From contig VTPC01000653.1 in assembly GCA_011009095.1 (NCBI GenBank), positions 107,034 to 171,033 of the forward strand: DNA of 64,000 nt, written 5' to 3'. Of this stretch, positions 44,201-55,439 are shown piece by piece (position 1 is the first letter of the stretch; the number at the start of each line of letters is the position of its first letter). The notes under the pieces were generated by a model. The model made no database searches and was not told where the DNA came from. It saw nothing but the letters and a program-made list of their open reading frames with translations. Source of the DNA: Ignelater luminosus. Lineage: Eukaryota > Arthropoda > Insecta > Coleoptera > Elateridae. A program made the translations under genes and the position numbers.

Positions 44201-46690
44201 CTTAATAAATCCGTTGACTCGTGTCTGCATACCATTTGTTTGTTCAATCCGAGGCTGCTGTTCGTAACAAATTGCTTTTTTTACAGTTGTGAGAGGACCA
44301 GATCCCTGTCAATCCCGGAAAAGGTGTCACCCCTCTATAGATTCCTTGACTTCGTTTTCTATTACCTGATGCTTAATCAGACTCCCTGTTAGACTGACGT
44401 AAAAGATCATCTCAAATCGCGATAAGTAACTTTAAACGAGAAAATCTTGCTTCTAGTAATCAAAAATTAAAGAAGAATTTAGTAAATTAGATGCAGACCT
44501 GTCATGATGCCACATGTTATCAAAACAGCAGATGGTCTTTAAGAATCATCTTATTTTATCCGGAGCATCGTGGAGGCCAAGATATCTCTTTTATCATTTC
44601 TGGGGCAGCTAATTTGATTATTAAAATCCAAGTTGTGTTCTGCAGCAATTTCTGGGTACAAAACAAAGCAATTCTTCCAACTTTTGCTAATACTGAAGCG
44701 ATTTTATAGATTGTGGGCCTCTTTAACTTTATAGTCTAGTCACTTTAGATAGCGAACTCGAAATTTCGAGAGCCTTGAGTCTTTTCAACTGTTGCGCTTC
44801 GCGGCTTTGTTACTCTTTGCTTTCGTTCTCTTAATCTTCTTAAAAAAGACTATTTTGGGCTTTAGCGAATATGTCTGGTACTTTTCATGAACGCTACCAT
44901 TTCACCACTAATTTTTAGGCCGATGTTTGGTCTTGTCGCTCTTGGTACTACTCCTATCATCAAAATTTGTTTTGGGAAAACCACCTTAGGCTAAGAATTG
45001 TGCTTAGTGCTTTATATCAAAGCTGCTCGCAACACCCAACCATCCAGCGCTGCACGTTTGCTTGTGTTTGATGCTTTGAATTAAGGCTGTGCTTTTTTTA
45101 GTCATGTCACTTCTAGTGTGCCTCGTGGAACTTTCTTATCATTTTAGGGAAAACGATAATTGATTAAGGCTTCTGCTTTTTGCTTTACAAGTCTGCTTAC
45201 GACAACCAATGATAGATTTTTACCCTTCCCAGCCATGCTATCTATGGCGAGAACCTGATTGTGTTCAGGAGCAGTAACCAGGCTTGCTACTGTTACCTTT
45301 GCCTTTATGGAAATTGACGCTCTCTGCCGGTTATCGACACCGACAGCTTTCCTAATTGCTGCTTGCTCCAGAAAACAGAGCCTGTTTGTTTGAGTTTCTC
45401 TTTTTAATTTTCTTAAAGAATCGGCGATAACCCACAAGATTTATTTTTCAGATTGGGTACAATTTAGCCGCTTCACGATTCCATCACACTTCGTACTTCT
45501 TTTTTTAAGTTTTCTTCTGGATAACTATCTTGGATGAAAAGCTGTATTTGGCGCTCGCTCTAAAAATATCTTAGATTAACAGTTGTACCTGTTACTTAAC
45601 TTCAAAGCCGCCTATCGTAACCAACAATCAGCCCATGTCCTTTACCGCCCTTCAGAATTCGTACCACTCGTAATTTCTGCCTTCCGATGGCTTTAGAAGC
45701 TGTGACAAATTTTTTCAGCTCGATGTCAATGTAATTGATAGAACTTGAACTGAAACGCTTGTCCAATGTGCAGAAATGAACTTGGAATGAAGACAGCACT
45801 GAACCAGGTGAAGCCTAGATAAACGAGTCTATGGACTTACCAGAAGATTTTACGAAGATTGAAGGTCGAAGCCACGCTCAGTGGAAGATATGTAAGTGCA
45901 GAAAGGGGAAAAAACTCACCAGACAATCATTGACGATTCTTCAGGCACTCAACAAGTTAAAACCAAGCCGTTTCTTAATGTTTCCAATTCTTGCGGGCTT
46001 AACTCGAAAGGTTTTTTAATTCACTTGACGTTTCCATAAAAATTTGTTTAACACTATAAGGGTCAAAATAAGGAAATAAGCCCGTACGCTGAACAAACGG
46101 AACCCATGGCATTACAAAACATGGAACCTCCGCCTTCCACATCACCATTAGTACCAGCCACGTCAGTGTATAATAATCTAATAATCATCCTATTACGCCA
46201 GCTGAGCAGCTAGCAGCTCCTCGGCCAGAATATCAAGAATACAAGGATCTCGACTACGAGGAACCTCGCAACTCTTCGATACATCTCTGGATGCCCTCAA
46301 AAACGTTCCAGCCGAACAAATACTATCATCTTTTGTAGAGGAGGAATTCAGCAACAGACACCACCGAAGTTGGCACGAATTGTCGCAATCTCGTCGATGT
46401 GTCAACTATAGTTTTGTCCGGAATCACGACTTCAACTCACCCATCGAAGCTGCAGTCGTCTCACGTCAGCTTTGAACAACCTCAACGGACCTGGGACTCC
46501 GGATAGTCGGCAGTCAACAGCTCCAGCTCCGGGAAACTACAATCATGGGCTACAAGTCTCTCGACGGTCAAGCTGCCATCATCGATACCATTCGCAAGGT
46601 ACATCAGAAAGAGGCCGAGGCCAGCACGAGTTCCCCGAAGCCTTCCAGCCCGAGCTTTTCCAGGTATTGGTCGACTCTCTCAAGCCATTC
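44201..46690. other. Coding-like but unassigned region
   Basis: Two minus-strand frames look like decayed protein: 45144-45437 (LVTAPEHNQVLAIDSMAGKG, LSLVVVSRLVKQKAEALINY) and 45602-45799 (SINYIDIELKKFVTASKAIG). On the plus strand 46195-46470 one frame reads DALKNVPAEQILSSFVEEEF and SRRCVNYSFVRNHDFNSPIE. None matches a family I can name. The 46.2-46.6 kb part leads directly into mosaic island 6 and could be a piece of the element that carries it. Confidence 0.35.
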
Positions 46691-47850
46691 CAGCCGTTGA
46701 AGCGTGTCGAGCCATACGGCTTTGTCGGGCCATCGAGTTTCTTGGACTTCTCGACCCTTCAGACTTCTCGGATCTGTCGGGCTGTTCTCGTATCTCCTCT
46801 CGAGTTTGTCGGGCTTTTTGGACTTCTTGGCCCTTGAGGCTTCTCTGTCAGGTCGTTTGAACCTCTGAGCCGTCGCGTTTCTTGGACTTTTTGAGCTTTT
46901 CGGATCTGTCGGGCTGTTCGGATCTCCTCTTGGGCTTGTTGGTCCTTTTGGACATCTCGGCCCTTCGGGCCTTTTGAATCTCTCGGACCTGTCGAGTTTC
47001 TAGGGTTTCTTGGCCTTTCGGGGCGTCTGAATCTCTCGGACCTCTCCGGCCGGTCGGCCGTTTTAGACTTCTCGACCCTTGAGGCTTCTCGGTCGGGTCG
47101 TTTGAACCTTTGGGCCGTCGAGTTTCTAGGACTTTTCGAGTTTCTCGGCTCTGTCGGGCTGTTCGGGTCTCCTCTTGGGCTTGTTGGTCTTTTTGGACAT
47201 CTCGGCCCTTTGGGCCGTTTGAGTCTCTCGAACCTGTCGAGTTTCTTGGATTTCCTGGCCCTTCGGGGCGTCTGAATCTTTCGGGTTTTTCCGGCCGGTC
47301 AGGCCTTTTGGACTTTTCGACCCTTGAGACTTCTTTGTCGGGTCGTTTGAACCTTTTGGGCCGTCGAGTTTCGTGGACTTTTCGGCTTTTGGGGCTTCTC
47401 GGATCCGTCGGTTTGCTCGGGTCTTTTCTTGGGCTTGTTGGTCTTTTTGGACATCTCGGCTCTTTGGGCCGTTTGACTCTTTTGGACCTATTGCGATTCT
47501 TGGATTTTTCGGCCCTTTGGGGCGTCTGAATCTCTCGGACCTGTCGAGTTTCTTGTAATCTTTGGTCCTTCGGGCTTCTCGGATCTGTTGGGCTGTTCGT
47601 ATTTCCTCTCGGACTTGTTGGGGCTTTTGGATTTTTCGGCCCATCGGGCCGTCTGGATTTCTCGAACATGTCGAGCAATACGGATCTGTCTGGCCGGTCG
47701 GGTCTTTTGGACTTCTCGACCCTTGAGGCTTCTCTGTCGGGTCGTTTAAACCTTTCGGGCCGTCGAGTTTCTTGAACTTTTTGGCCCTTCAAACTACCCT
47801 CTCAAGAAGTCATCGGCTTTTTTCGGGCCGTGTCAAGTTTTTCCCCAGTA
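46691..47850 (+). repeat. Mosaic GC-rich repeat, island 6, with 245-bp higher-order period
   Basis: The longest uninterrupted GC-rich block, all 17-19 bp words, no AT-rich words. A longer segment recurs: CCTCTTGGGCTTGTTGGTC followed by TTTTGGACATCTCGGCCC at 46926, 47171 and 47425, and a diverged copy at 47605 (spacings 245, 254, 180). The unit also holds the words GACCCTTGAGGCTTCTC and TCGGGTCGTTTGAACC. The right end carries TGTCAAGTTTTTCCCCAGTA at 47831-47850, the motif seen at the ends of islands 4 and 5. Both strands are open for long distances (minus 46848-47792, 314 codons, rich in Arg, Lys and Pro; plus 47110-47529), a by-product of a period near 18 with few stop words. Confidence 0.9.
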
Positions 47851-48395
47851 CTTATTACTTATCTTGGTTTTCGATGTTTTGTCTTTAATTTTTTGTTTTT
47901 ATTATTTGTACTAAGTACTCGAAATGCCAAAATAATAAAAAGAGTATTCCGTTTGTAAAATTAGTAACTCAAAGTTTTATAAACTAGAATCCTAAGAGTT
48001 CCAATTTTAGCATTTCTATTAAAGTATACAATGGGCAATAACATACACTAGTAATACCTCCGAAATTCAATGCCACTGCGGTCATTTTCTGAAGTCTGCT
48101 ACGCCCCCTCCATTACTGCATTCCGAAGTTGGCCTTTCTCGCTGCTCCCTTGACGGACCAGTCCGCTACCGCTCTACTGTCCCGGTCCTGAGCAGCCGCT
48201 CGGCTTGCAACTAGACGCAAGTGTATCAATATGGCGGTAGTCTTTTATCAGCAGGATGGTGATCAACGAGGGGTCATCTTATACACACGAATGAGTCCCA
48301 GCTGTCGTGTGGGCAATGAGGAAGTACTACTCGCCTATCTGGAGCCAAATCTCCAATCGGAAAAGTTTCCATGAAAGGATCTTGGGAAAGGACAC

Positions 48396-48431
<36 letters not shown>

Positions 48432-51400
48432 TTTTTGAAAACTGGAACATATGAGCATTTAGGTGTTTGTGGGCTAGAAGGTTTGTCTAACACGAACTCT
48501 GTACTGTCTGTCAGAAAGGTAGCTATTAATTAAAAGAACAAATTGGAAGGGAACATCAGTGTTGATGAGTTTAAGGAGTAGATCTGTCTGTCAGACCTTG
48601 TCGAAGGCACGCTCGATGTTGCATCAGCTGGAATTGGCTGCACTACTGACGAACGTCCATCGACTGATTCGGAAACCGAACTGGTAGTTGAGTCGATCTG
48701 TCGACGAAGATGATTTGTAAGGAAATGGGCCTGTATGAGAAAGATCAGTGGATTTTTTATTGAATTTGAGGACCATCACTATGGTGGCGGGCTTTTTTGA
48801 TGATTTTTTGCCAGTGGAAATGGTTGTCACCGTCTTGTCCATCTAGATACGACTGATGATACCCGGATTAGGTGGGGAGGTTGGGAAACCATCACCAAGA
48901 GTTGAATCAGAATTTCCTGCAGGTTTGTTATTTGATGGCTAACTGATAGAAATCAGAACTGAGCATCACGTCGGTACTCATCAATAAGCTTAAAGATTTG
49001 TCATAAATATATTCTTACGTCGCCACGTAATGACGGATTTACCAACAGAAAAATGAACAACGTTATCATACAAATTTTGCAACCTTCCGTACGTACCCTT
49101 TTTGTACACATCGAGAAAGTTATCGATCGTATAAAGAAAGTTGATTGTAAGCTCCCCATCAAAATCTTCGTACGGATACTCTTCTCTTCTTCTTCTATCT
49201 AAATGGCTCAAGTAAACAATCTCTAGAAACCTCACTAATTGAACACCCTTAAGGAACAGCCCCAAATTAACATCTCGACAAAATTGTGGATTCTGCTGGC
49301 CTTGTCTTGTAAATAGCTTTTTTAAACAGGAAATAAAAAATTGTTCTAGAACATGTTTTATTCTCGTTTGTGTTTAATTTAAAGCAATATGTTGTGAAAT
49401 GAAATTCTTAATGCGCTTTTAATTTTGTCCACTAATTTAAGGTTTTAGTTTTACACAAAAACTTTTGGGAAAGCTTCCAACTGTTTTAAAAAATTCATCT
49501 CCCGTAAAAAAGAGCGGATGCGTATTGTTTAATTAACAATCTTTAATTGGTTTTTAATCAAGCGTTGTTTATATTTGTCGAGAGCTGTAATTGATTGGAT
49601 TTCACCGACGAGCTTTTTTGTGTCTTCTTTTTGTACCATTTAAAAGTTCGTTTTTACACCCCCTTTCACAATATAATTGTATAAATTTCAGGACCTTATT
49701 TTTATTTCAGAGCGGTTATCTGCATTGTAAGATAACGTGGTCGGGTAGGAAATTTGTTTTAAATGCGAAGGGAAAATCTTGATTATTTTAAATTACATTT
49801 TCGGTTTTTTTTCTCTGAGGTTAGGATCCATATGGTCCTTAAAATATATTTTTCTTTTTGTATTCTTTTCTTTTTCGGCGATAAAAAAAGTTGAATGAAC
49901 GATAATATTACCATTACAATATTCTATTAGCGAAGTATTCAATTAAATTTGTCTTTATGGACACATTAGGGTAATAAAATAGGTTATGCTGGAGTAAAAA
50001 ACAACTCATTTTTCATCTGCTTTTCCTTCTTCCCGTTGAAATGTTATCTCCGACCCACAAACTCAAGATTTAGTGGCAATAAAAAGGGGAATCTACAAGG
50101 AAAACATTGTAGTTAATAGAAAATTGAAAAACAATCAGAATCTAGTCGATTTGATATGATATGATCTATCTCCTAATATAGACAGTCACGTCCCTTTTTT
50201 TTCTTCGGCTGATTGCTCGCTTATAGTAACACAGATAGTATGGTAGCACATGATTTGTGGTATCCCAACACTAATGACAATTATGGAAATTGCAATTTTG
50301 ACAAACCGCAATTTCGGTTGAGTTTCTCACTTCATTATCCCCAAGAATTATCGCCGGTTTCGAACCGACCGGTATCGTTCGTGAGCTTTAAGCTCTTGGG
50401 AACGAAACTGTGGCGGCAGCAGCAGAAGCGGCAGTAGCAGTGTGTGTGGCTGTAACGTGCTCGAATTAAACTCGCAAAGGACGTACTAAACGCATTGAAT
50501 TTATCACCTGCGTGGTGGTTTTATGTCCCAATTCGAACAAAGTACCCTCGGCTTGTTTTTCGGGGCGAATCGTGTTAATTCTTGACGTATGAATATTGAG
50601 GATCTTTAAATTTTATGGATTAAGGAAGAAAGTTTCCCTTTTATTTCATAACTTTTTCTGTAGAAAAATTATAAATTCTCAAGGAATTAATTATAATTTT
50701 CTCTTAACTTTCGTATGAGATTTAAAGCTTTGAATTCAAACTGGGCTTATTCAAACGCATCTGGAAATTTCTTCTCGAATTTGAATTTTTGATAACTAAA
50801 ACTACATCTTTTCGCTTGAATTTCTTTCATTCAAAGCTTTTCAGTGTATCTATATAGCCAGTCTGGCTTTTTACGGCTTTCATTTATCTAATCTCGTTTA
50901 ACGGTGCTGCTGTTGGGCTATACTTGAGGTAATCAGAAGCGTTTCGTGCCCTTTTGTAAATGAAAATTGTGTGTTTGATACATAAAGATTGTTAGTTGCT
51001 AGGCTGTCTAGCGGTGAGCTGTCGTCGCGCTATCGCGTTGTCCTGGTCTTCTGCCTTTTTTTCTTACTTATTCTCTTCTAGCTTAATTTGTAAGATGTAA
51101 AAAATCTTTAAAAATCTAGAAGATTCTTGCTGGTTGGTATTTCGTCATAATAGCAATCCCACTGTCAGATACTGAAAGTATGTTTACAAGATTGGATGGA
51201 AATTCTATTAACGCCTAACCGACAGTAAATAAAGTGTATTTAAAGTGAAGGAAGTTAGAAAGAACGCAAGACACTTAATTTATATTGAAAATTAATTGCC
51301 AATTATGTTTCCATTTAGATCAAACACTTTTGGAATAATGAGAATCCCGAGGTTCTTGTCTTCAAACAACCAATAATGTTTAACTACCTACGATTAATAT

Positions 51401-52440
51401 ACCCAACTTTAATGTTCAATTCTCTCAAGTGATACACAACTGTTTCCATATTTTCAAATCTCTACAAGTCAGTTATTTGTGAACGAATAAAAAGAAGCTA
51501 CGTTTGATGTTTGATGTTTGATTTAATTACACCAGAATAACATTTCGGTATATAGTACAAAACAGAACCGTTTAATTAGCTCCAGTACAAAATTTAAATT
51601 ACATTATGTGTCATTGTTTGTCGAAGGTATCGACATTAGCTTCCTTTAATGTAAAATTTAGCAGAGTTAGCAAACTACATGCTATATAAAGGGGGTGTTT
51701 GCTATTAAATTGCATTATGTAAACTTCAAACTAGATTATGTACATATTACGTAATCAATAAGTTTATGTATGCTATGCCGGTGTATGTGGTGTGTGCGCG
51801 CGATCGAGTTAGCCTGAAAAGCTAAATTTTCATGTCGGCTTTGATGTCGTCGTGTCAACACTAACAAGCTACGGAAATAAAACAGTTCTGCTGCTGGAGA
51901 CACGGAATTAGTCCCTCTGTTAGTTTTCAGGGGTTTATTTTACTACCCGACGTGATAATCTTTTATGCAAATATGTAATATTGTGCGATGCAGTTTAACG
52001 TTCCGTATTTTACAAAAGTAACATAGGGAAGTTTTAATGAGGATAAAATTAATCCCCGTCATGTAACTTTTGTTAATTTTATTGTTTTAATAGATTACTT
52101 AAGAAGAACTTTTCAAAAACTCCTTTATAAGTCGCTTATACGGCAGATCCTTAACATTATTAACAATTTAAAGTTCAAAAGTGAGCGAGTTAGTAGCTTT
52201 TTAGTTTTAATTTTCTCATAATACCTTACTTGTATGTTTATCTTTTTATGTACACAGAGGGATCACTCTCTTAACTAAAAACTATGTTCTTTCAAAGCTG
52301 TTTTCAATCATTTTAAAATTAACTGTAGTTTAGCTCTTCATTTTCTTTTTGCTTGCTTGTTTTCTTTCTTCTGTTTGGTTTTTTGGCGGTAGAGAAGCAA
52401 AATAGTTTTAGTATCTGTTTTTTAAAACTATTGACAGATC
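47851..52440. other. AT-rich region without recognised genes
   Basis: About 4.6 kb. A GC-richer part at 48080-48360 shows no coding signal I can support. A plus-strand frame at 50213-50437 near a CAG-rich patch (50412-50440) and a minus-strand frame at 48990-49265 have no recognisable motif. A TGTTTGATG triplication lies near 51500-51522. Confidence 0.45.
48398..48429 (+). repeat. (GA)n microsatellite
   Basis: About 16 uninterrupted GA dinucleotides. Confidence 0.97.
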
Positions 52441-52441
52441 A

Positions 52442-52960
52442 TCATTTGACGGCGAGCAGCCCAATAAATTTTACTAGTCTTACTGTATTGTTGATCTTAC
52501 CATTCTGGCAGTCGTAATTGTGCAAGCGCTTTACAGTCATGTATGAAGGAATGTAGATGGAGGTGTGCCTGCAAGTAGTCGTGCCCTGTATGCAGTCTGA
52601 AGCAGACCACGACCACGTCTCTGAGAAGGTCATGAGGCAGGCGGCTTGCCTCCGCACCCACGACATGCCTGACTTTTACCTCACTCCTTAGTGCTCCTCT
52701 TAGCAGTCTTTTTGCCAAGCTGAATTCCAAGGGTACCAATGTCTGGGGATCCACTGTAGCGGACGCCCATTCTCTCTTTTATATCCGAATTATATGCCTC
52801 TCCGAGTTTGGACGCTTTTAGTTACAAAAAAGAATTTCTGTGTTTTCAGTCGCTGGGTGGATGACTTATAGTTTTTCCAGTAGACTATCTTCAGGCGATT
52901 TACCTTTTCATTTAGACCTATTACTGTCTGGTCTCTTCTTCGCAGCAGCAGGAACAATAA
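52442..52960 (-). pseudogene. RNase H-bearing LINE, C-terminal remnant
   Basis: The minus-strand frame 52497-52754 reads SLAKRLLRGALRSEVKVRHV, then CFRLHTGHDYLQAHLHLHSF. The GHDYLQAHLH word is the same as in the C-terminal region of the LINE at 16.9 kb (GHDYLQTHLHRIG). Upstream, 52830-52900 reads WKNYKSSTQRLKTQ, comparable to WYDYRSASERLKTQ at about 16210-16250 in that element. So this appears to be a second, much more decayed copy of that family or a near relative. The Cys/His motif that should follow is not readable. Confidence 0.65.
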
Positions 52961-53300
52961 TAATTTGACTTTAACTTGACTTGCTAGCATCCCTTATTGA
53001 TCAGTTGATCCTTGCACTGCATGCCTGTTCGAGACCGAATCAAGACTGTTATTGCTGTTCCACCATTTATTTTTTTCATGAAGAAAAATTAACATCAGTT
53101 AATACATAGTTGGGCATTTGAATGAAATGAAAGCTAAAACGAAATTGGCTGTTTCGAGATACGTTTTCACTACACACGCGGTCAGTCAACCACCAGAAAA
53201 CACTCTGTGTCTACTAGTACGCGTGGAACGTCTTCACTAGGGCACTACTGTAACTGCACGTCTCGGTTGGACTAGTACAGGTCTCCGAGGCGGCGTAGGC
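52961..53300. other. Spacer, nothing recognised
   Basis: No coding or repeat signal seen between a LINE remnant and the 3' side of a gypsy element. Confidence 0.5.
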
Positions 53301-53339
53301 CGTAGGCAGTTGACGTGATGTTTCGATATTCGGTCGCCG

Positions 53340-54080
53340 GCGCTGACGAAGTAGACGAAATCTGGGAGGTAGCGGCGTTCCTGGAGGTACGATAGATGTC
53401 GGGCTTGCGGGTCGCGCTGGGCGTTGGGAGAGACTCCTTATGACGGATGCTAAACAGGGTCTTTGGTAGTCTAATATCCCACGTATCCTGAAGTTGGTTG
53501 GCTAATTAGAAGCGCAGCGTCTTTTTCAATTCCTGATTACGGCGTTTGGCAGTGTTCTGATTTGGTTTGTACACCACAGTGAACCAGAGTTGTGCTCTCC
53601 ATCGTCGGCAGATGTGGACCAATTGTTGATCTATGAATTGCGTCGCTGATGATCGCACTGAGATATCCGAACCTGGGAAATATTTCTCGGTCCAGACACC
53701 AAATACAGTTGGCGGCGGCGATGCTGAGGAGTGGAAACGCTTGGACCCAGCGGGAGAACAGATCCGTGACTGCAAAGATATGCTGCTTATAACCCGTTGC
53801 GATTTCCGGGTAAGGATTTTAAAGGGCCCATGAGGCTGCCGTTGGCGTAGTGGAGCCCTGGACATTGCTTAACGTAATGTCTCGTCTCTGGAGGAACTGG
53901 AACTGGTGCTGGGTGCAGCGAACGGTCTCGTCGGCGCCGGGGGTTGTCGTGATGCTTGTACATCACCTTCTGTTGAACCTTCTCGGAAACGTAGAGAAAA
54001 TAGTTTCCGGTAATAGTTGGCGGCGAAGCCCCGTTGTCATTCGTGTTGTTGTGGTGGGTTGCCTGCAAGTCCTTCAGCAA
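53340..54080 (-). pseudogene. gypsy integrase remnant
   Basis: The N-terminal part reads VMYKHHDNPRRRRDRSLHPA then PETRHYVKQCPGLHYANGSL (about 53850-53970), a changed version of the H..H...C..C zinc-binding region of gypsy integrases. Later frames give PTVFGVWTEKYFP (about 53675-53715), YKPNQNTAKRRNQELKKTL (about 53512-53570; family pattern YHPQxN...ER.N...K) and DTWDIRLPKTLFSIR (about 53435-53485). The catalytic Asp segments are frame-broken. The enzyme would insert element DNA into the genome. Confidence 0.75.
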
Positions 54081-54349
54081 CTGTATGCTCGGTTGTGTAA
54101 AAGTGGCGTCATTTTGTCTGCGAGTGTCATAACTGCTGTGAGGTTGGCTGCAGGGACCGGAATCGCTTCGATGCTCGGTGCTTTGGATGATGTGGGTGGT
54201 AGGATTCCGTCGGTTCCACTAGCATCGACGGATTAAACAGGTCAGATAGCTCGCTCTTTCGGCTAGGGTAATGCTGAACGGTGAAGGTGTGCCGCTGCTC
54301 TAGCGACCATCTTACTCTACATTAGTAGTAGACGGAACTTTCTGGCACT

Positions 54350-55100
54350 TTCGTAAGATATAATGCGGCACTAGTCACGTTTCTGGTAGAGCACGGCAAC
54401 GATACCCGTCCTACTCGCGTCGGCTTGTAATACATAGAGGAAGCAGATTAGCTAGAGCTGTCTTCACAGCGTCGTACCTGGTTTTTGCTGTAAGTATATC
54501 CGTGAGTGAAGCTGCGAGGTGCGCGAACACCGACACGTAGTCCCTTAACCGACCGCACATTCCAAAAAGGGCACGAAGTTATCTCGAGCTTGTGGGCGGC
54601 TTGGTGTTTTGTGTCTGCTGTGCATGGTTGCCTTCGGCGTTGGTAGTGTGACCAAAATAGTTAATTTTCGGGGACCCTAGGCAACACTTGCATGGTTGGC
54701 ACTGAAACATGTGTAGCTGCAGCATCTCGAACACCAATCTCCGATGTCGTAGATGGTCCTTGTAAGTGGCGGAGTAAACCAGGTAAACCATCACGAACTG
54801 GTGGAGGTACCTGGTCAACTCTCAAGGTGGTGTAGTGGCGGCTATTCTCTTCTACCGGTACTTGCCATTATCTGAACCTGAGAACAATAGTCAAGAAGAT
54901 TCGCGCCTGATTCAGGCCGCGGGTGGTTTCATGCACCGCAGTCAGTAAAGCTGTTGACGCGGCGGAAGTCGATGCAGAAGCGAGGACGGCCGTCCTTCTT
55001 ATTGATGATTACTATCGGGAAAGTGTATTCTGACGTCGAAGGCTCGATGATCCAGCGGACAGCATCTGTTCTACCTGTTGTGCCTGAGTGCCTTTTTCTC
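54350..55100 (-). pseudogene. gypsy reverse transcriptase and RNase H, catalytic box deleted
   Basis: RT begins with QVEQMLSAGIIEPSTSEYTF then PIVIINKKDGRPRFCIDFRR (about 54970-55090). After a deletion the palm continues as HQFVMVYLVYSATYKDHLRH (about 54750-54810). In the family this reads VYLDDILVYS; here exactly four codons, including both catalytic aspartates, are missing in frame. It goes on with RLVFEMLQLHMFQ and KCCLGSPKINYFGHTTNAEG. RNase H is seen in another frame as LQADASRTGIVAVLYQK (about 54390-54445), with the first catalytic Asp retained. The segment between DFRR and HQFV, normally about 60 residues with motif B, is also mostly gone. Confidence 0.85.
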
Positions 55101-55439
55101 GTCCAACTTTGAGGCTTGATGGTTCTGGTGGTGGAAGGTTTCGGAGATTCACTGAAGTTCGCGAGTAGCTGCTGGAGGGCAGCTGGAAACTGATGCTCGA
55201 TTTGATCAGGTGACAGCTGCGGCGATGGGGTGTGGTGACGACTTTGACCGCGACGTCATAGTGGGTGGCGGTTCGTTCGTTGTCAGGAATTTGTACCTCA
55301 GGATCGCTGTTTCGCGGAAGTGATCGGTGACGGAGAATTTTGTTTCACTGGCCAGGGAACCCGTACGCAGTGGTAGAGTCTGCTTGCCTTTGGTGCCGGT
55401 TTGTGGGTAAAGCGACTCGGAGGGTTCTGGGGTTTGGCA

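Noticed and set aside
50395..50445. Trinucleotide CAG repeat as a coding polyglutamine exon
   Set aside because: Only a few irregular CAG/CGG triplets, no long open frame or splice context.
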